From NCBI RefSeq assembly GCF_000987955.1, contig NZ_LAZU01000053.1:1-64000 (forward strand): a stretch of DNA of 64,000 nt, given 5' to 3'. Under the pieces are notes generated by a model. That model ran no database searches. It had not been told where the DNA came from and was given only the letters and a program-made list of their open reading frames with translations. The position numbers and the translations under genes were made by a program. The DNA comes from Paenibacillus sp. DMB20. Lineage in GTDB: Bacteria > Bacillota > Bacilli > Paenibacillales > Paenibacillaceae. Below are positions 7,445-16,122 of this stretch, in pieces. Positions within the stretch are counted from its first letter, which is position 1, and every line of letters starts with the position of its first letter.

Positions 7445-8215
7445 ATGCGGCGTTTTGGAATCCAGTGGTTGGCACTGATCTTACTGATTAGCGGCATAAC
7501 GGGCGTGCTAGCGGTTTTTTCCCAAAAAACCCCATTAAAAGAGAAGAACGGGACATCCGCAAAATCGGCGGCCGAGGAGCTGAAACTGCTGTATCATCTG
7601 GGGCAAAAGGAGATTTCATCGCCGACGAAGGTAACGGTTAAATTGCAGGGGGAACGGGACCTTTTTTCCGAACAAGAGCTGGATGAGTCCGCACGGCAGC
7701 TTGCCCAGGAGATGGGGCTGACAACCGTACGCATGGAAGAAGACCAGGAAGGGAAAACATATCGTGCCCGGGCGACGGTCAAGGGCGTAAGCATCCGGAT
7801 GGATTGGGTTCTGGCAGGAAACCGGAGTTACGCCAAAATACAGCTCGATGCCAGCGGCGAGGATAGACTGTCGCACATGCTGGAGCTTCAGGAGAAGGGA
7901 TGGAATTCCATGCTGAACGCCGGGGTGACTCCCGAATGGAATGCAGCCGTACAGGGCAATGTAAGTTATGAAGCTCCCGCGGTGAAAACCGCAGACTTCC
8001 TTGAACAGAGCCTTGATGAAACATTGCCGCTTGAGATGGCGGATTCTTATGAAGATACGACGACGGTGAGCCGTTCATATCATGTCCCTTCACTCGCGTT
8101 TGACGCTCGAAGCGGTTCCGAGTCTATTCATATGCAGGTTGCCGTGCATGAAGATTCCATGAAGAAAAATAATAGAATCACGATTGGATTTCCCGTCATT
8201 ACCGTCGAATATTAA
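7445..8215 (+). CDS. YwmB family TATA-binding-like protein
   Basis: 256 residues with an N-terminal hydrophobic segment (about 5-25) that is either a signal peptide or an anchor, then a soluble domain with the YwmB-type pattern (VKGVSIRMDW, then PVITVEY at the end). YwmB proteins have a TATA-binding-protein-like fold of unknown role; in Bacillus subtilis the gene lies near murAA and spoIID, but here it is a single gene between the lia locus and zwf. Start ATG is behind AAAGGAGCGG. Function is not known; location is probably outside the membrane. Confidence 0.7.
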   Translation: MRRFGIQWLALILLISGITGVLAVFSQKTPLKEKNGTSAKSAAEELKLLYHLGQKEISSPTKVTVKLQGERDLFSEQELDESARQLAQEMGLTTVRMEEDQEGKTYRARATVKGVSIRMDWVLAGNRSYAKIQLDASGEDRLSHMLELQEKGWNSMLNAGVTPEWNAAVQGNVSYEAPAVKTADFLEQSLDETLPLEMADSYEDTTTVSRSYHVPSLAFDARSGSESIHMQVAVHEDSMKKNNRITIGFPVITVEY

Positions 8216-8238
8216 GAACACTTTCTGAAATAACGATG

Positions 8239-8269
8239 AAAAAGTATGAAATGAGATAGCATACTTTTT
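8239..8269 (+). terminator. Terminator after ywmB
   Basis: AAAAAGTATG and CATACTTTTT form a 10-base stem around an 11-base loop, with the T run inside the 3' arm; bidirectional in shape. Confidence 0.7.
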
Positions 8270-8352
8270 ATGAATATGCTAAAATGTCATCACATCGTGG
8301 TAAGTCTCGATGCATAAAAATACACCATATTACATAGAAAGAATGAGGAGCC

Positions 8353-9906
8353 ATGGCTGAAAATCAAAATCTAGACACATTAAAGACGCCGGGAGCGGTA
8401 TTTTTCATCTTTGGAGCGACCGGTGATTTGGCAAGACGCAAATTGTTCCCGGCGATCTACAGTCTTTATCGCGAAGGAAAGTTGGCAGAGGATTTTGCGG
8501 TAATCGGCGTGGCGCGGCGTCCGCGGACCCAAGAGGAGTTCCGGGAGGACGTATACCGTTCGATTCAGGAATTTGGACGGTACCGTTCCGAGCAAAACGA
8601 GGATTGGAATACTTTTGCTCAGCATTTTGAATATAAATCGTTGGATATTAACAATAATGACGGGTTCCGAGAGCTTCGCGAGCAAACCGAAGTGCTCGAG
8701 GCCAAATTCGGCATTCCGGGCAACCGGCTGTTCTATTTGGCGCTTGCGCCGGAACTGTTCGGCAGCGTATCCTTTAACCTGAAAAAGGGCGGAATGCTGG
8801 ATGGAGAAGGCTGGAACCGTCTCGTCATTGAAAAACCGTTCGGCTATGATCTGGAATCGGCGGCGAAGCTGAATGAAGAAATCCGCCAGGTGTTCAAGGA
8901 AGAGGAAATTTACCGGATCGACCATTATCTCGGCAAGGAAATGGTGCAGAACATTGAGGTTATCCGTTTTGCGAATGCTTTCTTTGAGCCGCTTTGGAAC
9001 AACAAGCATATCGCTAACGTTCAAATCACATTGGGCGAGACCGTCGGCGTTGAAGAGCGCGGCGGTTATTACGATCACGCAGGTGCCCTGCGCGACATGG
9101 GGCAAAACCATATGCTGCAAATGCTCACCATGATTGCCATGGAGCCGCCTAGCCGCCTTTTGCCGGAGGATATCCGGGACGAGAAGGTAAAAGTGCTTCG
9201 GTCTCTTCGTCCATATGCCACAAGTCAGGACGTGAAGGAAAACGTCGTTCGCGGCCAGTATGCGAAGGGCGCTGCCGGAGGCAAAGAGCTTCCCGCTTAC
9301 CGGGAAGAGGACAAGGTGAATCCGGAGTCGAATACGGAAACTTATTTTGCAGCCCGGGTATTTGTGGATAACTTCCGGTGGGCCGGCGTTCCGTTCTATA
9401 TCCGTACAGGCAAACGGCTTCCCGTCAAAACCACGGAGGTCGTGGTGGAATTCAAACGGATGCCGGGCAATGTTTACCTCGGCCAGAAGCATTCGCTTGA
9501 GCCTAACCTGCTCGTCATTCGCGTGAATCCGATGGAAGGCCTGTACGTGAAGATCAATGCGAAGAAACCAGGTTCGGAAAACGAGATCGAACCGGTTGCC
9601 ATGGATTTCTGTCAGAGCTGCCTGGTAGGTATCAATTCCCCCGAAGCTTATGAGCGCCTCTTGCATGATGCGGCACGCGGCGATTCCACCTACTTTACCC
9701 GCTGGGATGAAGTGGCGTCGGCCTGGTCCTTCGTGGACAGCATTGCCCAGGCATGGAGAGAGGATCAAAGCGATCTGGAAACGTACGCTGCCGGCTCCTG
9801 GGGACCGCAGAAAGCGGACAAGCTGCTGGAGAAAGACGGTTTCCACTGGTGGCCGGTAAACGGTCAGGATGAAGATAATGTGGTTTGGCTTAAAGGATCC
9901 AATTAA
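8353..9906 (+). CDS. zwf: Glucose-6-phosphate 1-dehydrogenase
   Basis: 517 residues, the usual length. The NADP-binding motif GATGDLARRK is at 21-30 and the substrate-binding signature RIDHYLGK at 188-195. Catalyses glucose-6-phosphate plus NADP to 6-phosphogluconolactone and NADPH, the entry to the oxidative pentose phosphate pathway, in the cytoplasm. The ATG follows AATGAGGAG. It stands alone with its own terminators on both sides; pgl and gnd are not nearby. Confidence 0.97.
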   Translation: MAENQNLDTLKTPGAVFFIFGATGDLARRKLFPAIYSLYREGKLAEDFAVIGVARRPRTQEEFREDVYRSIQEFGRYRSEQNEDWNTFAQHFEYKSLDINNNDGFRELREQTEVLEAKFGIPGNRLFYLALAPELFGSVSFNLKKGGMLDGEGWNRLVIEKPFGYDLESAAKLNEEIRQVFKEEEIYRIDHYLGKEMVQNIEVIRFANAFFEPLWNNKHIANVQITLGETVGVEERGGYYDHAGALRDMGQNHMLQMLTMIAMEPPSRLLPEDIRDEKVKVLRSLRPYATSQDVKENVVRGQYAKGAAGGKELPAYREEDKVNPESNTETYFAARVFVDNFRWAGVPFYIRTGKRLPVKTTEVVVEFKRMPGNVYLGQKHSLEPNLLVIRVNPMEGLYVKINAKKPGSENEIEPVAMDFCQSCLVGINSPEAYERLLHDAARGDSTYFTRWDEVASAWSFVDSIAQAWREDQSDLETYAAGSWGPQKADKLLEKDGFHWWPVNGQDEDNVVWLKGSN

Positions 9907-9915
9907 ATCTTAAAA

Positions 9916-9952
9916 AAATCATCCTCATGCGCCTGGCGTATGGGGATGATTT
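9916..9952. terminator. Hairpin between zwf and prfC
   Basis: AAATCATCCTCATGCG pairs imperfectly with CGTATGGGGATGATTT. The run of seven A bases sits on the 5' side, so as an intrinsic terminator it would fit the minus strand better; on the + strand it is only a hairpin and may still protect the 3' end of the zwf mRNA. Confidence 0.35.
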
Positions 9953-10009
9953 GCGTATGGATTGTGGTACAATGATATACATGACTTTAGTAACGAAGGG
10001 AACAGTGAA

Positions 10010-11590
10010 ATGGGCAAAACGATAAATGAGCTGCAAAGCGAAGTGGATAAGCGCAGAACTTTTGCGATTATTTCCCACCCGGACGCCGGTAAAACAACGC
10101 TTACCGAGAAGCTGCTGCTGTTCGGCGGCGCCATTCGCCTGGCGGGTTCGGTTAAGGCAAGAAAAGCAAGCAAGCATGCGACAAGCGACTGGATGGAAAT
10201 CGAGAAGCAGCGGGGGATCTCCGTCACGTCCTCGGTTATGCAGTTCGATTACAAAGGCCACCGCATTAACATACTGGATACGCCGGGTCACCAGGATTTC
10301 AGTGAAGATACGTACCGGACATTGACGGCTGCGGACAGCGCGCTCATGTTGATCGACGTGGCCAAGGGCGTCGAGGCCCAGACGATTAAATTGTTCCAGG
10401 TATGCGCCAAACGGGGCATTCCCATCTTTACGTTTATCAATAAACTCGACCGCGAGGGTCGCAGTCCGTTTGATCTGATGGAAGAGATTGAGCAGGTGCT
10501 CGGAATCCGCTCGGTTCCGATGAACTGGCCTATCGGCTCCGGGCGGGAGCTGTGCGGGGTTTATGACCGGATGAAAAATCAGGTCGAGCTTTTCCAGGGG
10601 GATGACCATTCCTCCATCGAGGTGCAAAAAGTCAAGGATTATAACGATCCTGTCATCCGCGACATGGCCGGTGAGTTTTTGCATGATCAGCTGTGCCAGG
10701 ATTTGGAGCTGCTCGACGTGGCCGGCGACCCGTTCGATCTGGAGAAGGTGCTGAAGGGCGAACTGACGCCGGTATTTTTCGGCAGTGCCGTGAACAACTT
10801 TGGCGTGCAGACTTTCCTGGATAATTTCCTTCAGCTGGCGCCGAAGCCGGAACCGCGCCGCAGCACGGAAGGTCTTATCGAACCGACCAACGAGAAGTTT
10901 ACGGGATATGTATTCAAAATCCAGGCGAACATGAATCCCGCTCACCGGGACCGCATTGCGTTCCTTCGCATCGTTTCCGGCAAATTCGAGCGCGGCATGA
11001 GCGTAAAGCATGTTCGTGCAGGCAAGGAGATCAAGCTCTCCCAGCCGCAGCAGTTTCTTGCCCAGGATCGGGATATCGTACAGGAAGCATACCCGGGGGA
11101 TATTATCGGTTTGTTTGACCCGGGCATCTTCCGCATCGGCGATTCGCTCTGTCAGGGCGGGGAGGTCGTGTTCAACGAGCTGCCGACGTTCTCTCCCGAG
11201 CTGTTTGCCAAGGTTACGATCAAGAACGCGTTCAAGCATAAACAGTACCAGAAGGGCATTGACCAGCTGACCGAGGAAGGAACGATTCAGGTATTCCGTA
11301 CGATCAGCTTCGACGACATGATTCTCGGCGTGGTCGGTCAGCTTCAGTTTGAGGTATTCGAATACCGGATGAAGGCGGAATACGGCGTGGAAGTACAGCT
11401 TCAGCGCATGCCGTATCAGTTTGCGCGCTGGATCATGGACGAGAAGGTCGATCCTTCGAAATTCCGCATTAACTCCACGCTGGTTCTGGATAAAAAGGAC
11501 AACCATGTCGTTCTCTTTGAAAATGAGTACGCGATGAGAACGGCCATGGAAAAAAATCCGACAGCCAAGTTTTTGGAAACCGCGCCTTAA
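10010..11590 (+). CDS. prfC: Peptide chain release factor 3 (RF3)
   Basis: 526 residues (family about 529). A GTPase with P-loop SHPDAGKTT at 22-30, G3 motif DTPGHQDF at 90-97 and G4 NKLDRE from 144, followed by translational GTPase domains 2 and 3. RF3 recycles RF1/RF2 from the ribosome after peptide release. The frame is open upstream to 9962, but ATG 10010 is chosen because GAAGGGAAC lies just before it and the protein then aligns with the family N terminus. Preceded by zwf, with no operon partner. Confidence 0.95.
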   Translation: MGKTINELQSEVDKRRTFAIISHPDAGKTTLTEKLLLFGGAIRLAGSVKARKASKHATSDWMEIEKQRGISVTSSVMQFDYKGHRINILDTPGHQDFSEDTYRTLTAADSALMLIDVAKGVEAQTIKLFQVCAKRGIPIFTFINKLDREGRSPFDLMEEIEQVLGIRSVPMNWPIGSGRELCGVYDRMKNQVELFQGDDHSSIEVQKVKDYNDPVIRDMAGEFLHDQLCQDLELLDVAGDPFDLEKVLKGELTPVFFGSAVNNFGVQTFLDNFLQLAPKPEPRRSTEGLIEPTNEKFTGYVFKIQANMNPAHRDRIAFLRIVSGKFERGMSVKHVRAGKEIKLSQPQQFLAQDRDIVQEAYPGDIIGLFDPGIFRIGDSLCQGGEVVFNELPTFSPELFAKVTIKNAFKHKQYQKGIDQLTEEGTIQVFRTISFDDMILGVVGQLQFEVFEYRMKAEYGVEVQLQRMPYQFARWIMDEKVDPSKFRINSTLVLDKKDNHVVLFENEYAMRTAMEKNPTAKFLETAP

Positions 11591-11644
11591 AGATACTTGT
11601 TCCAAACTTGCTTACGGCCTCAGCATTGGCTGCCATATATGGAA

Positions 11645-11674
11645 AATCCCCCTGCCGTATCCGGCTGGGGGATT
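11645..11674 (+). terminator. Terminator-like hairpin after prfC
   Basis: AATCCCCCTGCCG and its complement CGGCTGGGGGATT form a strong stem, with only a short U-rich stretch (TGCTGTTTCTG) after. It lies between convergent prfC and sspI. Confidence 0.5.
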
Positions 11675-11705
11675 GCTGTTTCTGCTTGACCTACTCCCAG
11701 GATCA

Positions 11706-11939
11706 TCAGACGATTTTTCCTGGAGTTACGGTTTTCAGGTGATCATGAAGGGACGAGACAAGGTCAGCCTGAGCCGAGGAATCCATGTCTTTCCACATCA
11801 TCTCGAACATGACGCCGAGACCGGGAAGCGCGGCTTCGGGCCCGTCGACGGAACCCTCGATCATGGAGCGAAGCTGCTCTTCGTCCTGATTATGGACTTT
11901 GTGAATGACGGCCTGCCTTAGATCTAACAATATGGACAT
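11706..11939 (-). CDS. sspI: Small acid-soluble spore protein SspI
   Basis: 77 residues. The central core LPGLGVMFEMMWK is the hallmark of the SspI family (H-type minor SASP), and the N terminus LDLRQAVIHKVHNQ also fits. Made in the forespore; the family is found only in spore formers and is unrelated to alpha/beta SASPs. Start ATG follows AACAAGGAGGAAC on the minus strand. In Bacillus subtilis sspI adjoins the rRNA methylase gene ysgA; here a TrmH gene is nearby with a potassium-channel gene between, so the synteny is partly kept. Confidence 0.85.
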   Translation of the reverse strand: MSILLDLRQAVIHKVHNQDEEQLRSMIEGSVDGPEAALPGLGVMFEMMWKDMDSSAQADLVSSLHDHLKTVTPGKIV

Positions 11940-12002
11940 CGAAATGTTCCTCCTTGTTATTTAAGGGTCATTGACTAATGTGCCCCCGGAAGGCTCGTTA
12001 AA

Positions 12003-12031
12003 TTCAAGATTGCATTTCAATATGGTATACT
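12003..12031 (+). promoter_or_regulatory. Sigma-A-type promoter of the Ktr gene
   Basis: TTCAAG (12003-12008), 17-base spacer, TATACT (12026-12031), 37 bases before the start codon at 12068. Confidence 0.55.
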
Positions 12032-12067
12032 AACACAGACAGATCTAAGGCTCGGGGAGGATAAAAC

Positions 12068-12730
12068 ATGGCAAAAAAGCAGTACGCCGTTATCGGCATG
12101 GGACGTTTCGGTACGAGTGTTGCCAAAGAGCTAAGCGGCATGGGCTTTGACGTGCTGGCCGTGGATGCGAGCGAACAGCGCATCCAGGAAATCGCAGGGA
12201 TGGTGACGCATGCGGTATCATCGGATTCGACGGACGAAGAAGCGCTTCGTGCTCTCGGGATCCGCAATTTTGACGTCGTGGTTGTGGCGATCGGCGAGGA
12301 TATCCAATCAAGTATTTTGACAACGCTGATCTTAAAAGATCTGGGTGTGCAGGTCATCGTCGTCAAGGCAAAGAATGAGCTCCATGGCAAGGTTTTGCAA
12401 AAGATCGGCGCCGACAAAGTAATATTCCCTGAACGTGACATGGGGCTTAGGGTAGCCCATCATCTCGTGTCTCCGAATATTTTGGATTACATTGAATTGT
12501 CGGATGACTACAGCATTATGGAGATGAAAGCATCTTCCGACATGATCGGCCGGAATCTGAAAGAGCTGGATATCCGGGCGCGATTCGGCTGCAACGTGAT
12601 GGGGATACGTACCGGCGGGGAAATGAATATTTCGCCGAATCCGGAAGACCGGCTTGTCGAGGGAGACATTCTGGTCATTGTCGGACAAAAAAACGATTTG
12701 ACCAAGCTGGAGCTTGCGTATCCGAGATAA
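12068..12730 (+). CDS. Potassium uptake regulatory subunit, KtrA/KtrC (TrkA family)
   Basis: 220 residues. RCK_N Rossmann domain with GMGRFG at 10-15 and an acidic residue ending strand 2 (VDAS), then an RCK_C domain from about 135. These proteins form octameric rings that gate KtrB/KtrD potassium channels in response to ATP/ADP and, in Firmicutes, cyclic di-AMP bound in the RCK_C domain. Start ATG behind GGGGAGG. No channel subunit lies beside it, so it probably works with a KtrB or KtrD encoded elsewhere; ktrA versus ktrC cannot be decided here. Confidence 0.88.
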   Translation: MAKKQYAVIGMGRFGTSVAKELSGMGFDVLAVDASEQRIQEIAGMVTHAVSSDSTDEEALRALGIRNFDVVVVAIGEDIQSSILTTLILKDLGVQVIVVKAKNELHGKVLQKIGADKVIFPERDMGLRVAHHLVSPNILDYIELSDDYSIMEMKASSDMIGRNLKELDIRARFGCNVMGIRTGGEMNISPNPEDRLVEGDILVIVGQKNDLTKLELAYPR

Positions 12731-12789
12731 GCGGTTGTTCATAACGACGTACGTCTGTAAACGCCAGGAATGAGACGGGTGGAAATGAC

Positions 12790-13581
12790 ATGGAAATTTT
12801 ATCGCTGCAGAATCCAAGGGTGAAGGCTTGGGCTCAGCTGCAGGAGAAAAAACACAGGGATAAGCAAAACAAGTTTGTGGTTGAGGGAATCCATCTTGTT
12901 CAGGAGGCCCTCCTGTCCGGAGCCGATGTGGAATGCGTCGCTTTTGACATGGCTAAAGGGATTCCGCGGGAGTTAAGGGAAATACCGGACAACGGCCGCC
13001 GGGTGGAATGGATCGGCGTTACGGAAGCGATTATTTCAAAGGTCAGTCACGCTTCTACCCCTCAACCGGTTTTTGCCGTCGTTCGAAAAGAACGCGAAAC
13101 CTGGGACAAGCTGTTTGCCGATATAGGCAGACCGGTAATCGTATTGGACGGATTGCAGGATCCGGGCAATGTTGGAACGATTATCCGCAGCGCAGACGCC
13201 TCAGGAGCGGCTGGAGTGATTTTGGGCAAGGGCTGTGCGGATCTTTACAACCCGAAAACGCTGCGCTCCACCATGGGCTCGGTATTTCATCTGCCGATCA
13301 TCGAAGGGGAGTTAACCGAGCTGCTGCCTAGAGCCAGGGAGAAGGGGGCCAGGCTTGTTACAACTTCCCTGGAGGGAAAAACTTCAGCTTTTCACTACGA
13401 CTTCACTGGCTTCTGCTGGATTGTGATCGGCAGCGAAGGGAGCGGCGTTTCACCCGAGGCTGCTGCGCTCGTGGACGATGCCATCATCATTCCGATGCCG
13501 GGCAGGGCGGAGTCGCTCAATGCGGCCATGGCCGCTTCGGTGCTTCTGTTCGAGGCATTGCGGCAGCGGGAATATCGGTAA
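12790..13581 (+). CDS. TrmH/SpoU family RNA 2'-O-methyltransferase (YsgA-like)
   Basis: 263 residues: an N-terminal L30e-like RNA-binding domain (about 1-95, with KFVVEGIHLVQEAL) and a C-terminal SPOUT trefoil-knot methyltransferase domain. Motif 1 LDGLQDPGNVGTIIRSADA lies near 116-134, motif 2 IGSEGSGVS near 218, and motif 3 IPMPGRAESLNAAMAAS near 236. It methylates ribose in rRNA or tRNA using SAM; the exact site is not predictable. Similar to YsgA, which in Bacillus subtilis neighbours sspI and pheS, but pheST is not downstream here. Confidence 0.88.
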   Translation: MEILSLQNPRVKAWAQLQEKKHRDKQNKFVVEGIHLVQEALLSGADVECVAFDMAKGIPRELREIPDNGRRVEWIGVTEAIISKVSHASTPQPVFAVVRKERETWDKLFADIGRPVIVLDGLQDPGNVGTIIRSADASGAAGVILGKGCADLYNPKTLRSTMGSVFHLPIIEGELTELLPRAREKGARLVTTSLEGKTSAFHYDFTGFCWIVIGSEGSGVSPEAAALVDDAIIIPMPGRAESLNAAMAASVLLFEALRQREYR

Positions 13582-13603
13582 ATAACTTGAATTGATGAAT
13601 ACG

Positions 13604-13659
13604 AAAAAAGACTGAAAACGGGCGAATGAGGTCATCGACCCGGGCTTCAGTCTTTTTTT
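13604..13659 (+). terminator. Terminator after the TrmH gene
   Basis: AAAAAAGACTGAA and TTCAGTCTTTTTTT form the stem around a long loop containing a CGGG/CCCG inner pair. It lies inside the open frame upstream of yunB, which argues that yunB starts later, at 13770. Confidence 0.8.
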
Positions 13660-13769
13660 ACGTGGGAGAAGCCCTTCTTTTTCACGCTTTGTCCGCATAT
13701 TCTCTTCTGAAGGGAACAGCTTGCCAAGAAGAGGCCGCACCTCGGGCGACAAAAGAGGGGAGGGCAAAT

Positions 13770-14753
13770 GTGTTCAGAAGAAAAAAATGGGGGAGCCGAA
13801 GGATTTCGCTCCCGTCGTTGCCGTCATGGCCGAGACCGAAAATGCGGCGGGTACACCGAAAGCCCGTCAGGAACGGTTATACACCCGTCAAAGCCTCCTG
13901 GAGCCGGACGCGTTCTCAGAATTCCAGGCCGCGCAACCGGAAGAAGTGGTGGCTGATTGCGTCGCTTGTATTTTTGTTTGGCATTCTGCAGCTGTTTTTA
14001 TATGTCGAGAGGAATCTGAAACCGCCGATCATGCATCTGGCCCAGATACGGGTAAAGCAAATCGCAACGGATGCGATAAACAAAGCCATTACGAGCCAGG
14101 TATCGCAGGGAAAGCAGTTTGATAATCTGGTGAACTGGAAAACCGACAGCTCAGGCAAGGTTACCGGATTTATGCTTAACTATGCGGAGCATCTTAAAAT
14201 TACGTCCTTCACTACGCAGCTCGTGCAGGAGACGCTTGAGACGATCCATAAACGAAAGGAACATATCCCGCTCGGTCAGGTTCTAAAAAGCCCGATTGTC
14301 GCTTCATTCGGCCCGCAGATCCCGGTGAAAATCGAGCCGCAGGGCGCGGTCAAGGTCCAGCTGGATACCCGGCAGCAGGAGGCGGGGATCAACATGATCC
14401 TGGTTGAGGTATTCGTGCATATCGTCACGGAAGTGGCGGTCGTCGTCCCGTTTGATATGGAACCCCAAGTTGTGGAAACCGATATTCCGATATCCTATTT
14501 GCTGGTCGTCGGCGACGTTCCTATGTACTATTACGATAACCAGGGGAATCCGGTTGGCGAGAATAGTGCCCAAGCGCCAAGCATAGCGATTCCTCCTCCG
14601 GCCAAGACGGGCGAAAAACCGGTATCTCCCGGAGATAAGCCTGGGCCGGGAGTGTCCGTTCCCGTGCCTCAGGAGGGAGGACATCAAGGCGAAGGGGATG
14701 CTGTTACCCCGGAGATGGAAGAACCGCTTCATGACAGCGTGGGGCAGCCGTAA
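13770..14753 (+). CDS. yunB: Sporulation protein YunB
   Basis: 327 residues from a GTG start (AGGGGAGGG eight bases before). The frame is open from 13626, but that part crosses a terminator and has no ribosome site. Basic N terminus, one transmembrane helix at about 62-80, then a long extracytoplasmic region (IRVKQIATDAINKAI, VFVHIVTEVAVVVPF) and a Pro/Gly-rich tail. YunB is a mother-cell (sigma-E) sporulation protein of unknown mechanism. Its neighbours lytH and lipA match the Bacillus order (lipA, lytH/yunA, yunB). Confidence 0.85.
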   Translation: MFRRKKWGSRRISLPSLPSWPRPKMRRVHRKPVRNGYTPVKASWSRTRSQNSRPRNRKKWWLIASLVFLFGILQLFLYVERNLKPPIMHLAQIRVKQIATDAINKAITSQVSQGKQFDNLVNWKTDSSGKVTGFMLNYAEHLKITSFTTQLVQETLETIHKRKEHIPLGQVLKSPIVASFGPQIPVKIEPQGAVKVQLDTRQQEAGINMILVEVFVHIVTEVAVVVPFDMEPQVVETDIPISYLLVVGDVPMYYYDNQGNPVGENSAQAPSIAIPPPAKTGEKPVSPGDKPGPGVSVPVPQEGGHQGEGDAVTPEMEEPLHDSVGQP

Positions 14754-14791
14754 TTATGCGATATATGAGTAGCGATGCCCTGCCTTATAAA

Positions 14792-14834
14792 GCAAAAGCG
14801 CGTACTGCTGAAAGTCAGCGACGCGCTTTTTTGC
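14792..14834. terminator. Bidirectional terminator between yunB and lytH
   Basis: GCAAAAGCGCGT and ACGCGCTTTTTTGC with an inner CTG/CAG extension; poly-A and poly-T on either side serve both convergent genes. Confidence 0.85.
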
Positions 14835-15912
14835 CTTTTCGGAGGGCTTTCCGCTCCTGAAGTTCCCACTGCTTGAGGAGGGGGTAGGGATCAAAAGACC
14901 ATTCGGACAAACCGGTATCACGATAGATCCCGTAATGAAGATGGGGCGGGAACTTGCCGGATGTGCCCGGTTTACCGTAGCCCGAGCTTCCCACCCAGCC
15001 GATCGTTTGGCCCGGAGTGACGACATCGCCGGCTCTAACCCCTTTTTCGAAACCTTGAAGATGGGCGTAATAATGATAATGGTTGTTTAAATCGCGGATT
15101 CCAATCCTCCAACCGCCGTACCTATTCCAGCCTTTAAGCTCCACGACCCCGTAGCAGGTGCTGCGGACCGGTACGCCGTATCTTGCGAACAGGTCGGTTC
15201 CTTCATGGATCCGGTAGCCGCCCCAGCTGCGCCCCATGCCGTAGGTGCTTCGGTAGGAATAATCGCTCCTGACCGGAAGGGGGAAGGCATGATCGAACAA
15301 ATCCAGCTTGCCGAAGGTTTCATACAGCTTGGCATATTGCAGCACGCGCTGAACGGCCCTGCTGTTCTGGTAGTATGACCATAATCCGATTCCGAAGTCA
15401 TCCCGTGAATGACCGAAAGGTTTTAACTTGGAGGCCATGCTATACAACAGGTCGACATTATTGTTCGGATCGGCCAGTCCGTCTCCATCCCCGTCCCGTC
15501 CCATCCCCGAGTACAATTCAATCGTCGGCGGATAAGTATCCTCCGGATTGGGATTGAGTGGTCCGGCCCAGGCTGTAGGAGGCACAAATATGCCGATTTC
15601 GCGCTGAGGATGCTTCCGGTCCTTTGGATGCACACGGGTCAACGTACGTTCGTACTGATCGATGGCAGCCAGCCGATACCAGGGCACTTGCGTTACGGCT
15701 TGAATCCGATCGTAAAGCGCCTTTCTCGTTGAAAAGACATCCTCCTCCTTCGGCTTAGGAGCGGATACCGCCTTTTCCGATCGGAGAGTATGGCCCGCTT
15801 CGGCATACCCTCCATTCCATAGACAAGCGGCGGTTGCGGGGACCAAAATGGCGACGGCGGTCCTGCGAATCCAGTCCCGGCTCTGCCTGCATTGTCGCGA
15901 TGTGTTTTTCAT
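14815..15912 (-). CDS. lytH: Sporulation M23 peptidase, LytH-like
   Basis: 365 residues: N-terminal hydrophobic signal or anchor (about 18-32); a middle region (75-210) with a DGDGDGLADPNN calcium-type loop at 141-151, as seen in SLT_2 lytic transglycosylases; and a C-terminal M23 domain with zinc ligands His236 and Asp240 (RIHEGTD) and HLH at 324-326. M23 enzymes cut peptide cross-links of peptidoglycan; LytH of Bacillus is a sigma-K cortex L-Ala-D-Glu endopeptidase. The position between yunB and lipA supports orthology. Start ATG behind TCAGGAGGAAAAAACC. The transglycosylase-like region lacks an evident catalytic check from me. Confidence 0.8.
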   Translation of the reverse strand: MKNTSRQCRQSRDWIRRTAVAILVPATAACLWNGGYAEAGHTLRSEKAVSAPKPKEEDVFSTRKALYDRIQAVTQVPWYRLAAIDQYERTLTRVHPKDRKHPQREIGIFVPPTAWAGPLNPNPEDTYPPTIELYSGMGRDGDGDGLADPNNNVDLLYSMASKLKPFGHSRDDFGIGLWSYYQNSRAVQRVLQYAKLYETFGKLDLFDHAFPLPVRSDYSYRSTYGMGRSWGGYRIHEGTDLFARYGVPVRSTCYGVVELKGWNRYGGWRIGIRDLNNHYHYYAHLQGFEKGVRAGDVVTPGQTIGWVGSSGYGKPGTSGKFPPHLHYGIYRDTGLSEWSFDPYPLLKQWELQERKALRKGKKARR

Positions 15913-16061
15913 GGTTTTTTCCTCCTGATCCTAATCAAATCATGCTGAGAAAAAACGGACGTGGATGCCTTCCTGTAGGGTGATTCGAAACGACTGTTTT
16001 TATCCATGCCGTAGAAAGATGATTTCCATATCGATGAGGATAGGTAAACGTAAGGTTTTCA

Positions 16062-16070
16062 TGATATAAT
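16062..16070 (+). promoter_or_regulatory. Extended -10 promoter of lipA
   Basis: TGATATAAT is a TGn-extended consensus -10, 53 bases before the lipA start; no clear -35. Confidence 0.5.
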
Positions 16071-16122
16071 ATGGAGCAGTTAATGGACTATCTCCAACTC
16101 CAATCGAAAGAGGGTTTTCTTC

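Noticed and set aside
8380..9846. Long minus-strand frame (488 codons) opposite zwf
   Set aside because: Antisense shadow of the zwf codon pattern; residues look random and no start context exists.
9890..11605. Minus-strand frame of 571 codons opposite prfC
   Set aside because: Longer than prfC itself, but prfC has all GTPase motifs; the antisense has none and covers both flanking spacers.
13626..13769. N-terminal extension of yunB
   Set aside because: Crosses a terminator at 13604-13659 and lacks a ribosome site; GTG 13770 has a strong one.
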